Assembly: GCF_050490315.1 (NCBI RefSeq)
Contig: NZ_JBNPEO010000003.1
Span: 248,001-312,000 of the forward strand
Source: JBNPEO01 sp050490315
GTDB taxonomy: Bacteria > Actinomycetota > Actinomycetes > Actinomycetales > Micrococcaceae
Reading direction: 5' to 3'
DNA: 64,000 nt
The notes beneath the pieces were generated by a model. The model was not told the DNA's origin and did not search any database. It saw only the letters and a list, made by a program, of their open reading frames with translations. The translations under genes and the position numbers were made by a program. Below, one piece after another: positions 1 to 8,375 of this stretch (position 1 is the first letter of the stretch; the number at the start of each line of letters is the position of its first letter).

Positions 1-433
1 GTTGGCGGCGAACCTTTGCCGGGACGCCGGCCACCAGGGATCGTGGCGGAACAATTGTTCCCTCCAGAACCACGGCCCCCGCAGCGATCAGCGAGCCGGC
101 GCCGATGACTGTGCCGTTCATAATCGTGGCGCTCATTCCAATCAGGCAATCGTCCTCAACCGTGCAGCCATGAACTACCGCGCTGTGGCCTACGGATACC
201 CGGTTACCCACAGTGCAGGGGTATCCGGGGTCCGCGTGGAGCACTACGTTGTCTTGGAGATTGGTGCCCTCGCCTACGGAAATGGGGGCGGTATCGGCCC
301 GGACTGACACGCCATAAAAGGCGCTCGCGTTTTCCGCGAGGCGCGCCTGACCAATGATCGAGGCGGTGGGTGCAACAAAAGCGGAAGCGTGAACTTCGGG
401 GGAGTGCCCGGCAAAATCGTAGATCGGAGACAT
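1..433 (-). CDS. gamma carbonic anhydrase-like hexapeptide-repeat protein (3' end cut by window edge)
   Basis: Read on the minus strand from ATG at 433, about 144 residues before the left edge. The protein is a left-handed beta-helix: short repeats of the I/V-G-x type run through it. The three histidines expected to bind metal in gamma-class carbonic anhydrases are present (H66 in VVLHAD, H83 in VGHSAV, H88 in VVHGC), as are the R45 and D47 region and the usual C-terminal PAK motif. Family members are trimeric, and many Actinobacteria use this paralogue for unknown chemistry, so carbonic anhydrase activity is not assured. The start has a TAGGGT -10 element 6 nt upstream, consistent with a leaderless mRNA. 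It lies downstream of purU on the same strand. Confidence 0.9.
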   Translation of the reverse strand, partial: MSPIYDFAGHSPEVHASAFVAPTASIIGQARLAENASAFYGVSVRADTAPISVGEGTNLQDNVVLHADPGYPCTVGNRVSVGHSAVVHGCTVEDDCLIGMSATIMNGTVIGAGSLIAAGAVVLEGTIVPPRSLVAGVPAKVRRQ

Positions 434-439
434 GCCTTC

Positions 440-445
440 ACCCTA
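440..445 (-). promoter_or_regulatory. -10 element (TAGGGT) for the gamma carbonic anhydrase-like gene
   Basis: On the minus strand TAGGGT ends 6 nt before the ATG at 433. The intervening gaaggc could look like a weak Shine-Dalgarno, but it would be too close to the start, so a leaderless transcript is the better reading. No good -35 is visible. Confidence 0.4.
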
Positions 446-484
446 CCCAAGTAGCTGGCCGTTGTGACTGAACGTGCGCAGCAT

Positions 485-597
485 CCTTCCAGCCCAGTTG
501 CTCGCCGTCCTGCCCACCGAGATTCGCCAAACCCCCTAGAACACGCGGAACTTTGGCCCCACGTTTCAGAAATTCTCCGAGCAACTGGGCTGGAAGG
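485..597. repeat. 20-bp perfect inverted repeat with 73-nt spacer
   Basis: CCTTCCAGCCCAGTTGCTCG at 485-504 is exactly repeated in inverted orientation at 578-597. It fills the gap between the end of purU and the start of the carbonic anhydrase-like gene. The spacer has no recognisable gene. It could be a large-loop terminator for purU or a remnant of a small mobile palindrome. Confidence 0.75.
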
Positions 598-657
598 CTT
601 CACACGGACGCAGGAGCTCGCTTGAGCAACAGAAAAAGAACGTACGACGCCGAGACT

Positions 658-1536
658 TTAGTTAAAGACCACAGTCCGGTTGCCGTCGAGCAACACACGG
701 TGTTCGGCATGCCACTGCACGGCAGTCGCCAAGGTGCGGCCTTCAACGTCACGGCCCAGCTGAACAAACTGCTCGGCGGTGCGGGAGTGATCCACACGGA
801 TCACTTCTTGCTCGATGATGGGACCCTCATCCAAATTCGCTGTGACGTAGTGTGCTGTTGCCCCAATGAGCTTCACGCCCCGAGCATGCGCCTGGTGGTA
901 CGGCTTGGCGCCCTTAAACGAGGGCAAGAATGAGTGGTGAATGTTGATGGCCCGGCCCTCGAGGTCCCGGCACAAACTGTCCGAAAGTACCTGCATGTAG
1001 CGGGCCAATACAGTGAGCTCCGCGCCGGTCTGGGCGATGATCTCGCGCAAACGGTCTTCGGCGGCAGGCTTAGTCTCAGCGGTCACCGGAACATGGTGGA
1101 AAGGGATCCCGTAGAAGTCGGCCAACGGTGCCAAGTCTTGGTGGTTGGAAACAATGGCCACCACGTCGATGGGCAAAGTTCCAGAGCGGTGCAAAAAGAG
1201 CAGATCGTTGAGGCAGTGTGCTGCTTTAGACGCCAAGATCACTGTTGGCACCTTCGCCCCGGCAACGTGCAAGCCCCAGTGCATCTGGAAAGACTCAGCC
1301 ACGGGCGTTAGTTCAGCGCGCAACGCCGCTTCACCAGCCGCCGTCGTTACCTCCACACGCATAAAAAAGGTTCCAGTGGTGGGGCTACCGTATTGCTGAG
1401 AGTCCGTAATATTGCAGCCGGCTTGGAGCAGTGCTCCAGAGACAGCATGCACAATGCCGGGCTGATCCGGGCAGGACAAGCTCAGGGTAAAGGACTCGGA
1501 GGCCGTATTCGGCGAAAGGGTTGTCTGCAAACTCAC
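658..1536 (-). CDS. purU: formyltetrahydrofolate deformylase PurU
   Basis: 292 residues, full length for the family. PurU hydrolyses 10-formyl-THF to THF and formate, balancing one-carbon pools with glycine and purine synthesis. Residues about 15-90 form an ACT domain (LSCPDQPGIVH...). Residues about 95-290 form the formyltransferase-type catalytic domain, with NIHHSFLPSF, the GAKPYHQAHARGVK segment and the Asp-containing DEGPIIEQ motif. The GTG start at 1536 is chosen because TATTCT ends 6 nt upstream and there is no ribosome binding site, fitting leaderless translation. It diverges from glyA-folD, so the three folate genes share one control region. A closely related GARS-type formyltransferase is excluded by the ACT domain. 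Confidence 0.96.
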   Translation of the reverse strand: MSLQTTLSPNTASESFTLSLSCPDQPGIVHAVSGALLQAGCNITDSQQYGSPTTGTFFMRVEVTTAAGEAALRAELTPVAESFQMHWGLHVAGAKVPTVILASKAAHCLNDLLFLHRSGTLPIDVVAIVSNHQDLAPLADFYGIPFHHVPVTAETKPAAEDRLREIIAQTGAELTVLARYMQVLSDSLCRDLEGRAINIHHSFLPSFKGAKPYHQAHARGVKLIGATAHYVTANLDEGPIIEQEVIRVDHSRTAEQFVQLGRDVEGRTLATAVQWHAEHRVLLDGNRTVVFN

Positions 1537-1542
1537 TGCCCC

Positions 1543-1548
1543 AGAATA
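1543..1548 (-). promoter_or_regulatory. -10 element (TATTCT) of purU, leaderless type
   Basis: TATTCT on the minus strand ends 6 nt before the GTG start of purU at 1536. It lies 7 nt from the proposed glyA -10 element on the other strand, so the two promoters are back to back. Confidence 0.5.
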
Positions 1549-1554
1549 CCGCCG

Positions 1555-1560
1555 TACAGT
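1555..1560 (+). promoter_or_regulatory. candidate -10 element (TACAGT) for glyA-folD
   Basis: TACAGT ends about 10 nt before the first conserved stem of the ZTP riboswitch, so transcription from about 1567 would include the whole aptamer. The -35 region is not convincing. Confidence 0.35.
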
Positions 1561-1570
1561 AGACTTGCTT

Positions 1571-1646
1571 TGTCGCGACTGGCGTTGGGTGGGTCACCAC
1601 CAGGGAGCGGCAACGTTGAAGACCACGGATCGTCCGCCTGGGCCGA
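1571..1646 (+). ncRNA. ZTP (pfl) riboswitch upstream of glyA-folD
   Basis: The conserved pieces of the pfl/ZTP aptamer occur in the right order: GTCGCGACTGGCG at 1572-1584, then a TGGGT...ACCACCA stem, GGGAGCGG at 1603-1610, a variable linker, and the diagnostic CCGCCTGGGC at 1634-1643, which pairs with the GGCG of the first part as in the known pseudoknot. ZTP (the AICAR triphosphate) accumulates when 10-formyl-THF is short, and the family typically controls glyA, folD and purH. The gene behind it is glyA, then folD. About 120 nt separate the aptamer from the glyA start, enough for an expression platform that I could not resolve. Confidence 0.85.
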
Positions 1647-1766
1647 GGGTCATGTATTCCGTTGCATTTGCTGCGCGTAACTATGCCGACTTGGCGTGGT
1701 TAACGCTGGTGAACAGCCGGTAGCCTGACCTATAGCAGTACCTTTTCGCCTAGCCAGGAGTTCTTT

Positions 1767-3074
1767 GTGACTACAAATTCCGCCAGTGCCCCCACGTCCG
1801 CCTTTGTGAGCAACCAGCCGCTCGCTGAACTGGATCCCGAGATCGCCGCAGTCCTCCAACAAGAACTTGGTCGCCAGCGTGGCACCTTGGAAATGATCGC
1901 CTCGGAGAACTTTGCACCGCGCGCCGTGATGGAAGCTCAGGGCTCGGTCCTGACCAACAAGTACGCTGAGGGCTACCCGGGCAAGCGCTACTACGGTGGC
2001 TGCGAGTACGTTGACGTTGCAGAGCAGCTCGCAATCGACCGCGTAAAGTCCCTTTTTGGAGCCGAGTACGCCAACGTTCAGCCGCACTCCGGTGCCCAGG
2101 CCAACGCTGCAGCGCTCTCCGCCATGATCAACCCGGGCGACAAGCTCTTGGGCCTGTCCTTGGCTCACGGTGGTCACTTGACCCACGGCATGAAGCTGAA
2201 CTTCTCCGGGAAGCTGTACCAGGTTGCCGCGTACCAGGTGGAAGAAGATTCCTTCCGCGTGGACATGGACAAACTCCGCGAGCAGGCCATTGCTGAGAAG
2301 CCGCAGGTCATCATTGCCGGTTGGTCCGCTTACCCCCGTCACTTGGACTTTGAGGCATTCCGGTCCATCGCCGATGAAGTTGGCGCACTGCTCTGGACGG
2401 ACATGGCGCACTTCGCTGGTCTGGTTGCTGCAGGTCTGCACCCGAGCCCCGTCCCGCACTCTGACATTGTGACCTCCACCGTTCACAAGACGCTTTCTGG
2501 TCCTCGTTCGGGTGTGATTCTTGCCAAGGAGCAGTTCGGCAAGAAGATCAACTCCAACGTTTTCCCCGGCCAGCAGGGTGGCCCGCTCATGCACGTGATC
2601 GCGGCCAAGGCTGTTGCGTTCAAGATTGCAGCCGGCGAAGAATTCAAGGAGCGTCAGGAGCGTGTCCTCGAGGGCGCCAAGATCATTGCAGACCGCCTGA
2701 ACCAGTCCGATCTTGCCGATGCTGGCGTTTCGGTTCTGACCGGCGGCACTGACGTTCACTTGGTTCTGGTTGACCTGCGTAACTCGCAGCTTGATGGCCA
2801 GCAAGCTGAGGACCTCCTGCACTCTGTGGGCATCACCGTGAACCGCAACGCTGTTCCCTTTGATCCTCGCCCGCCGATGGTCACCTCGGGTCTGCGTATT
2901 GGTACGCCGGCTCTGGCTACTCGCGGTTTCGGTGCCAAGGAATTCACTGAGGTTGCCGAGATTATTGCTGCGGCTCTCAAGGCAGGCAAGGGTGCCGATG
3001 TCCAGGCGCTTCAGGCTCGCGTAGACAAGCTCGCTGCTGACTTCCCGCTGTACCCGCAGCACGAGCAGTGGTAA
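1767..3074 (+). CDS. glyA: serine hydroxymethyltransferase
   Basis: 435 residues, complete. A PLP enzyme that interconverts serine plus THF with glycine plus 5,10-methylene-THF, the main entry to the one-carbon pool. Visible motifs are the N-terminal EMIASENF, NKYAEGYPGKRYYGGCEYVD, QPHSGAQAN, DMAHFAGLVAAG, and STVHKTLSGPR, where K241 should be the PLP lysine. The GTG start is set by AGGAG at 1756-1760. It is followed 67 nt later by folD in the same direction, and preceded by a ZTP riboswitch, so transcript level should rise when formyl-folate is scarce. Confidence 0.98.
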   Translation: MTTNSASAPTSAFVSNQPLAELDPEIAAVLQQELGRQRGTLEMIASENFAPRAVMEAQGSVLTNKYAEGYPGKRYYGGCEYVDVAEQLAIDRVKSLFGAEYANVQPHSGAQANAAALSAMINPGDKLLGLSLAHGGHLTHGMKLNFSGKLYQVAAYQVEEDSFRVDMDKLREQAIAEKPQVIIAGWSAYPRHLDFEAFRSIADEVGALLWTDMAHFAGLVAAGLHPSPVPHSDIVTSTVHKTLSGPRSGVILAKEQFGKKINSNVFPGQQGGPLMHVIAAKAVAFKIAAGEEFKERQERVLEGAKIIADRLNQSDLADAGVSVLTGGTDVHLVLVDLRNSQLDGQQAEDLLHSVGITVNRNAVPFDPRPPMVTSGLRIGTPALATRGFGAKEFTEVAEIIAAALKAGKGADVQALQARVDKLAADFPLYPQHEQW

Positions 3075-3141
3075 CCGTTCAGCTCCGCTAGCCAGAGTGA
3101 ACCAGCAACAGTGAATTAGCCACATTGAAGGAGTCACTACA

Positions 3142-4035
3142 GTGACAACAAATACCGCACGCGTCCTTGATGGCCGGGCCACCGCCGCGGCCATCAAGAC
3201 AGAACTGACAGAACGTGTCAGCGCGCTCAAAGCCCAGGGCATCACGCCGGGCATCGCCACTGTGCTGGTTGGTGCCGACCCGGCGTCCCAGTTGTACGTG
3301 GGGATGAAGCACAAGCAGTCCGAGGCGATTGGGATGAACTCGATTCAACGCGAACTGCCTGCTGACGCCACCCAAGAAGACGTTGAGGCTTTGCTAGATG
3401 AGCTCAACTCTGACCCCACGTGCCACGGTTACATTGTCCAGTTGCCGCTTCCAAAGCACTTGAACACTGACGCCATTCTGGAACGTATTGATCCGGCCAA
3501 GGATGCTGATGGGTTGCACCCCACCAACCTTGGACGCTTGGTGCTGAACATCAACGGTCCCATCGATACACCGCTTCCGTGCACACCCCGCGGTGTCATT
3601 GAGCTGCTCTTGCGCAACGACTATGACCTCAAAGGCAAGCACGTTGTGGTGGTGGGTCGCGGTGTGACCATTGGACGTTCCATCCCGTTGTTGCTGACCC
3701 GCCGTGAAATCAACGCCACGGTGACGCTGACCCACACTGGGACTGAGGACCTGGGGCAGTTCTTGCGCCAAGCGGACGTGATTGTTGCAGCCGCCGGCGT
3801 AAAGCACATTGTCAAAGCCGAGGACGTTAAGCCCGGAGCTGCTGTGCTCGATGTTGGTGTCACTCGCGAGGACAATCCGGAAACGGGCAAGTCCAAGGTC
3901 TACGGCGACGTGCACCCGGACGTGGCAAACGTTGCAGGTTTCCTCTCACCGAACCCCGGTGGTGTGGGACCCATGACGGTTGCTCTGCTGATGATGAACG
4001 TAGTTGAGGCGGCCGAACGAAGCGTGCGAGCTTAG
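3142..4035 (+). CDS. folD: bifunctional methylene-THF dehydrogenase / methenyl-THF cyclohydrolase
   Basis: 297 residues. FolD converts 5,10-methylene-THF to 10-formyl-THF in two steps with NADP. It shows the family signatures GADPASQLYVGMKHKQSEAIG with the catalytic Tyr-x3-Lys, PLPKH, KDADGLHPTN, PCTPRG, the VVVGRGVTIGRS nucleotide-binding loop and the C-terminal PGGVGPMT. The GTG start follows GAAGGAG at 3127-3133. It is in the glyA operon under the ZTP riboswitch, and a strong hairpin terminator follows the stop. Confidence 0.98.
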   Translation: MTTNTARVLDGRATAAAIKTELTERVSALKAQGITPGIATVLVGADPASQLYVGMKHKQSEAIGMNSIQRELPADATQEDVEALLDELNSDPTCHGYIVQLPLPKHLNTDAILERIDPAKDADGLHPTNLGRLVLNINGPIDTPLPCTPRGVIELLLRNDYDLKGKHVVVVGRGVTIGRSIPLLLTRREINATVTLTHTGTEDLGQFLRQADVIVAAAGVKHIVKAEDVKPGAAVLDVGVTREDNPETGKSKVYGDVHPDVANVAGFLSPNPGGVGPMTVALLMMNVVEAAERSVRA

Positions 4036-4066
4036 AGCCCGTACTGACCAAGACGGTTTGCCATCT

Positions 4067-4111
4067 CACAAGGGGCGCGGAAGATCCACAGGAGCTTCCG
4101 CGCCCCTTGTG
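4067..4111 (+). terminator. terminator after folD
   Basis: 17-bp perfect stem (4067-4083 with 4095-4111, arms built on ACAAGGGGCGCGGAAG) and an 11-nt loop, without a U-tract, the common actinobacterial form. Confidence 0.8.
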
Positions 4112-4208
4112 TCTCCGACGAAAGTGTTTTGGGGGGAACTTGTCTGAAACCAACCCAAATCCCACTCTGCGTTGTGCAATACCTCTTTCACGTATCCCAT
4201 CACTGAAC

Positions 4209-4214
4209 TAGTCT
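4209..4214 (+). promoter_or_regulatory. -10 element (TAGTCT) of the ABC exporter operon, leaderless type
   Basis: TAGTCT ends 7 nt before the GTG at 4222; no Shine-Dalgarno is evident. Confidence 0.45.
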
Positions 4215-4221
4215 GCTAAGG

Positions 4222-5214
4222 GTGCAAAACAAAACCACTCGCCCCACCCCTGAATCAGAGCGTGAAGCAAAACTGCGTGAGCCGTCGCACCACAATTTTG
4301 TGATCTCCGCCCACAACCTTGTGAAAAAGTACGGCGACTTCGCGGCCGTGGATGGCATCTCTTTTGACGTCCCGGCGGGGGAGTCTTTTGGCCTCTTGGG
4401 CCCCAATGGTGCCGGAAAATCCACCACCATGCGGATGATCGGTGGGGTTTCGCAGCGCACCTCCGGAACGCTGACCATCATGGGTCTGGATCCGGAACAG
4501 CACGGCCCGCAGGTGCGGGCGCACCTCGGTGTGGTCCCGCAGCAGGACAACCTGGACGAGGAGCTCAAAGTCCGGGACAACTTGATCGTTTATGGCCGCT
4601 ATTTTGGTTTGCCCATGAGCTATCTACGCCCCAAAGCGGACGAGCTTCTCGAGTTTGCCCAGCTAACGGACAAAGCCAATGCTCGCGTGGATGACCTTTC
4701 GGGCGGGATGAAGCGCCGCCTGACTATTGCGCGCTCGCTGGTCAACAACCCCCGGATTCTCTTGTTGGATGAGCCCACCACCGGCTTGGATCCGCAGGCT
4801 CGCCACATTCTCTGGGACCGACTTTTCCGGCTCAAGGAAGCTGGCACCACGCTCATTTTGACCACGCATTACATGGACGAGGCCGAGCAGCTTTGCGACC
4901 GGCTCATTGTGGTGGACAAGGGCCAGATTATGGCCGAGGGTTCGCCCGCTCAGCTCATCAAGGACTACTCCACTCGCGAGGTCCTCGAGCTGCGCTTCGG
5001 TTCCGATCGCAATGCCACGGTGGCCACGGAGCTGGCTGGCATTGGCGAGCGTACGGAAACGCTACCGGACCGGGTTTTGATTTACGCGAACGACGGCGAG
5101 ACCGCACTTGAGCAGGTCACAGCTCGCGGATTGCGCCCCGTCACCTCGCTCATCCGCCGTTCGAGCCTTGAGGACGTTTTCCTCCGGCTCACCGGAAGGA
5201 GCCTCGTTGACTAA
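4222..5214 (+). CDS. ABC exporter ATP-binding protein (DrrA/NodI type)
   Basis: 330 residues. Energises a two-permease exporter together with the next two genes. The nucleotide-binding domain covers about 30-255, with Walker A GPNGAGKST, the signature LSGGM, Walker B ILLLDEPTTGLD and the switch histidine in TTHYMDEAE. The C-terminal 70 residues are the regulatory tail seen in DrrA-like proteins. DrrA homologues export drugs, lipids or polyketides; the substrate here cannot be told from sequence. The GTG start is supported by an upstream TAGTCT, giving a leaderless reading. Its stop overlaps the next start by 8 nt, so the three genes form one operon. Confidence 0.93.
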   Translation: MQNKTTRPTPESEREAKLREPSHHNFVISAHNLVKKYGDFAAVDGISFDVPAGESFGLLGPNGAGKSTTMRMIGGVSQRTSGTLTIMGLDPEQHGPQVRAHLGVVPQQDNLDEELKVRDNLIVYGRYFGLPMSYLRPKADELLEFAQLTDKANARVDDLSGGMKRRLTIARSLVNNPRILLLDEPTTGLDPQARHILWDRLFRLKEAGTTLILTTHYMDEAEQLCDRLIVVDKGQIMAEGSPAQLIKDYSTREVLELRFGSDRNATVATELAGIGERTETLPDRVLIYANDGETALEQVTARGLRPVTSLIRRSSLEDVFLRLTGRSLVD

Positions 5215-6046
5215 CAACACCTCCCTCCCGGTCCCGCTGACCCCGGCGGAATCAGCGGAGAAGGCCATCAAGTTTGGCTCATGGTTTTACGCCGAACACG
5301 CGTTAAAGGTGATGGGCCGGTACTTCTGGTCCATCCTCGCCTACAGTGTGGGCTCCCCGTTGGCTTACCTCTTTGCCATGGGCGTTGGTATGGCCTCTCT
5401 GATCAATTCCAACGGCCGCGGCGACTTCGGCGGGGTGGATTACCTGACGTTCCTAGCGCCGGCATTGGTGGCCTCAACGGCGCTGATGTCCGCCACGGGG
5501 GAGTACATGTTCCCTGTGATGGGCGGCTTCAAATGGCGTAGGTATTTCTACGGACCGCACGCCTCGCCGCTGACTCCGGAGCAGATCGCACAAGGGCACA
5601 TCATCGCTGTCACGCTGCGCATTTTGGGCCCAACGGCCATCTACTTCTTAATTGTGGTGCTCTTTGGCGCCGCTCCGGGGCCGTGGGGCTGGGTCAGTAT
5701 TTTCACCGCCACCTTGTGTTCGCTCTCCTTTGGCCTGCCCCTGATGGCCTACGTGAGCACCCTCGAACAGGACAAGGGCCAGTTCGCCATTGTCCAGCGC
5801 TTTATTGTCACGCCCTTGTTTTTGTTCTCGGGCACCTTCTTCCCACTAACCACCTTGCCGTGGTTTTTGCAGTGGATCGGTTGGATCTCACCGTTGTGGC
5901 ACGCCACAGAACTGGGGCGGGTCCTGAGCTACGGCTATAACGAACCGGGCTGGTTGAGCGTAATCCACGTGGTCTACATGTTCGCCACTGCCGCCCTCGG
6001 CTGGTTCCTCACACGCCGCTTCTTCAACCGCAGGATGGGCAAATGA
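5207..6046 (+). CDS. ABC-2 type exporter permease, first of pair
   Basis: 279 residues from the TTG at 5207, chosen because GGAAGGA at 5193-5199 is well spaced and because this creates the usual short overlap with the ATPase gene. An in-frame upstream ATG at 5108 would lie deep inside the ATPase gene and add unconserved sequence. Six or so hydrophobic segments are visible (about 45-70, 85-110, 140-170, 175-200, 205-225, 250-270), with the ABC-2 type spacing and the WISPLWHATELGR motif before the last segments. It should form a heterodimeric channel with the following gene product, as DrrB/DrrC-like pairs do. Confidence 0.9.
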   Translation: MTNNTSLPVPLTPAESAEKAIKFGSWFYAEHALKVMGRYFWSILAYSVGSPLAYLFAMGVGMASLINSNGRGDFGGVDYLTFLAPALVASTALMSATGEYMFPVMGGFKWRRYFYGPHASPLTPEQIAQGHIIAVTLRILGPTAIYFLIVVLFGAAPGPWGWVSIFTATLCSLSFGLPLMAYVSTLEQDKGQFAIVQRFIVTPLFLFSGTFFPLTTLPWFLQWIGWISPLWHATELGRVLSYGYNEPGWLSVIHVVYMFATAALGWFLTRRFFNRRMGK

Positions 6047-6900
6047 GCACCTCATTCGGCACTGGACCGGCCAGCGAAACCCTGCCTGACGCCGTCGCAC
6101 TTGTCCCTGGCAACCGGCCGTTCGCGGCTCTCTATTCGGGTAAAGCCCACACCGTTATTGCGCGCGGGCTCCTCGCCACCAAAAGCACCAACTGGATGGT
6201 GATGCTGAGCGGGTTTTTTGAACCGGTCCTGTACTTGCTTTCGATGGGTGTGGGCCTGGGCGCGCTGGTTGGTACGGTAACCGGTCCGGACGGGCAACCG
6301 ATGAGCTACGCGGCGTTTATTGCCCCGGCACTGCTGGCGACCTCGGCCATGAATGGTGCGGTGTACGACTCCACATGGAACGTCTTTTTCAAGATGAACT
6401 TCGCCAAGCTCTACCAAGGCATGCTCTACACCTCGCTAGGCCCGCTGGATGTGGCACTCGGCGAGATTTTCCTGGCCTTGCTGCGCGGATTTATGTACGC
6501 CACCGGGTTCACCGCAGTAATGGGTGCCATGGGCCTGATCACTTCGTGGTGGGGGCTGCTGATGGTCCCGGCGTCGGTGCTGATTGCCTTCGGGTTCGCA
6601 AGTTTCGGCATGGGCATCACCTCCTTTATGAAGACCTTTCAGCAAATGGACTGGATCAACTTTGTGATGATGCCAATGTTCTTATTTTCGGCCACGTTTT
6701 ATCCGCTGAGTGTCTACCCGCCGGCGATTCAGTGGTTCATCCAGATCATGCCGCTGTGGCATGGAGTGGAGTTGTTGCGCGAGCTAAGCGTGGGCATGTT
6801 CACACCGGGGACTTGGCTGCACATTTTCTACTACGTGGCCATGATTGTGCTCGGCCTAGTCCTGACCACTGGCCGCCTGCGAAAATTATTCTTGAGCTAG
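6043..6900 (+). CDS. ABC-2 type exporter permease, second of pair
   Basis: 285 residues, ATG overlapping the previous stop (ATGA). The topology is similar to its neighbour: a soluble N-terminus of about 40 residues, then six membrane segments, with IMPLWHGVELLRELS matching the equivalent motif in the first permease. The two permeases are clearly homologous but diverged, indicating an obligate heterodimer. It ends the operon; only about 60 nt separate it from the next gene. Confidence 0.9.
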   Translation: MSTSFGTGPASETLPDAVALVPGNRPFAALYSGKAHTVIARGLLATKSTNWMVMLSGFFEPVLYLLSMGVGLGALVGTVTGPDGQPMSYAAFIAPALLATSAMNGAVYDSTWNVFFKMNFAKLYQGMLYTSLGPLDVALGEIFLALLRGFMYATGFTAVMGAMGLITSWWGLLMVPASVLIAFGFASFGMGITSFMKTFQQMDWINFVMMPMFLFSATFYPLSVYPPAIQWFIQIMPLWHGVELLRELSVGMFTPGTWLHIFYYVAMIVLGLVLTTGRLRKLFLS

Positions 6901-6961
6901 CTGAGTTTCGCCCCCGGTGAAGAGTGCCCATACGCCCATTGCCATAAGGGACAATGGATAT

Positions 6962-7522
6962 ATGCAATCTCTAGGCAACGATTCTTCAGCTTCAAGTACC
7001 GGCCGTTTTGGTGCCGCGCGCGCCGCCTCGTTCCGCATTGGCGGGCTAGGTATGAGCGTTGTGGTCTTGGCCTTCTTAGTGGCCGTGATCTTCGCAGCCA
7101 ACCAGAACGACGTCGTCGGTTGGGTTGTTGCTGTGATCGCTTTTGGCTGGTTGGCGCTCGCCGCTTTTGTGGTCTGGAGTATCCGTAAGGCAACGCAGCG
7201 AGCTTCGGCCAAGATCGGCGAAGCCAGGAATGCCTTTAACTCGGCCACCGGCCGCGCCCCAGCGAACGACGGCGGCACTCGCCTAGTTGCTGAGCGCTCC
7301 GCGGGCGACGAAGTGCGGGACCTTAAACTTGACCACTCCTTCAAGATTGTTCAGGTTCAGTTGCGAGTGGTCCAAGGGGAAATGGCCAAGGGTGCCGCGG
7401 CTAACCAAGACACTGTTCGCCGGGCCTTGGAAACTATTGAAATCACCTCGAGCAACGCCCGGGACATGATCAAAGAATCAGGCGCAGGTCAGGAGCCGGT
7501 GACCGGGGAAGTGATCGACTAA
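6962..7522 (+). CDS. small membrane protein of unknown function
   Basis: 186 residues from ATG 6962, preceded by AAGGGA at a suitable distance; an in-frame GTG at 6917 is possible and would add 15 residues. Two transmembrane segments are seen at about 28-50 and 54-76, followed by a soluble tail of about 110 residues that is rich in Ala, Glu and Arg and is predicted helical. I do not recognise a family. Its stop is 1 nt before the xthA start, so the two are probably co-transcribed, which gives no clear functional hint. Confidence 0.75.
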   Translation: MQSLGNDSSASSTGRFGAARAASFRIGGLGMSVVVLAFLVAVIFAANQNDVVGWVVAVIAFGWLALAAFVVWSIRKATQRASAKIGEARNAFNSATGRAPANDGGTRLVAERSAGDEVRDLKLDHSFKIVQVQLRVVQGEMAKGAAANQDTVRRALETIEITSSNARDMIKESGAGQEPVTGEVID

Positions 7523-7523
7523 A

Positions 7524-8354
7524 GTGGAAAGCGTGGACTTGGCTCAGCAAAAGGACTTCCTACGGATCGCAACCGTAAACGTCAACGGCATTCGCGCCGC
7601 CTACCGCAAAGGTATGGCCGAATGGTTGGCGGGCCGTGACGTAGACATTCTGACCCTTCAAGAAGTGCGGGCACCTGACGCCATTGTTCACGAGCTGATC
7701 GGCGAAGGCTGGCACATTCTCCATGCTGAGGCCGCTGCAAAGGGCCGTGCCGGTGTTGCTATCGCCTCCCGGATGAAGCCCACAGACACTCGTATTGGTA
7801 TTGGCGAAGACTACTTTGCCACGTCCGGCCGTTGGGTGGAGGCTGACTTTCAGCTCCCCAATGGCAAGTCACTCACGGTGGTGAGCGCCTACGTGCACTC
7901 CGGTGAAGTGGGTACACCCAAACAAGATGACAAGTTCCGTTTTATGGATGTGATGACTACTCGTCTGCCGCAACTTGCCGCCCAGTCTGACCATGCCGTG
8001 GTTACTGGAGACCTCAACGTTGGTCACACCGAACTTGATATCAAGAACTGGAAGGGCAACGTAAAACGTGCCGGTTTCTTGCCGGAAGAGCGGGCGTATT
8101 TTGACCGCTTTTTTGGTGAGGAAATTGGTTGGAAGGATGTTCACAGGGGCCTGGCGGGCAATGTCCCCGGCCCCTACACTTGGTGGTCTCAGCGCGGTCA
8201 AGCCTTCGACAATGACGCAGGCTGGCGCATCGACTACCACATGGCCACTCCTGAGTTCGCGGCTGCTGCCATCACCGCGGTTGTGGACCGGGAGCCGTCG
8301 TGGGACACCCGTTTTTCTGACCACGCACCGCTGGTAGTGGACTACCAGCTCTAG
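7524..8354 (+). CDS. xth: exodeoxyribonuclease III / AP endonuclease
   Basis: 276 residues. A member of the exonuclease III family that cleaves DNA at abasic sites and degrades 3' ends during base excision repair. Expected motifs are in order: ATVNVNGIRAAYRKG, TLQEVRAP with the metal-binding Glu, YVHSGEVGTPKQDDK, VVTGDLNVGHTELDIKNWKGN with the catalytic Asp-Asn, WRIDYHMATP, and the C-terminal SDHAPLVVDY carrying the Asp-His pair. The GTG start sits immediately after the upstream gene. Confidence 0.95.
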   Translation: MESVDLAQQKDFLRIATVNVNGIRAAYRKGMAEWLAGRDVDILTLQEVRAPDAIVHELIGEGWHILHAEAAAKGRAGVAIASRMKPTDTRIGIGEDYFATSGRWVEADFQLPNGKSLTVVSAYVHSGEVGTPKQDDKFRFMDVMTTRLPQLAAQSDHAVVTGDLNVGHTELDIKNWKGNVKRAGFLPEERAYFDRFFGEEIGWKDVHRGLAGNVPGPYTWWSQRGQAFDNDAGWRIDYHMATPEFAAAAITAVVDREPSWDTRFSDHAPLVVDYQL

Positions 8355-8375
8355 CCCCAAAGGTTTTTTCTTCTG

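Noticed and set aside
2..307. Plus-strand open frame at the left edge
   Set aside because: The complementary strand encodes an unmistakable left-handed beta-helix protein with the three metal histidines.
1650..3314. Very long open frame (over 500 codons) on the minus strand opposite glyA and folD
   Set aside because: It mirrors the third-position bias of glyA on the other strand, spans two real genes and an intergenic gap, and has no recognisable domain.
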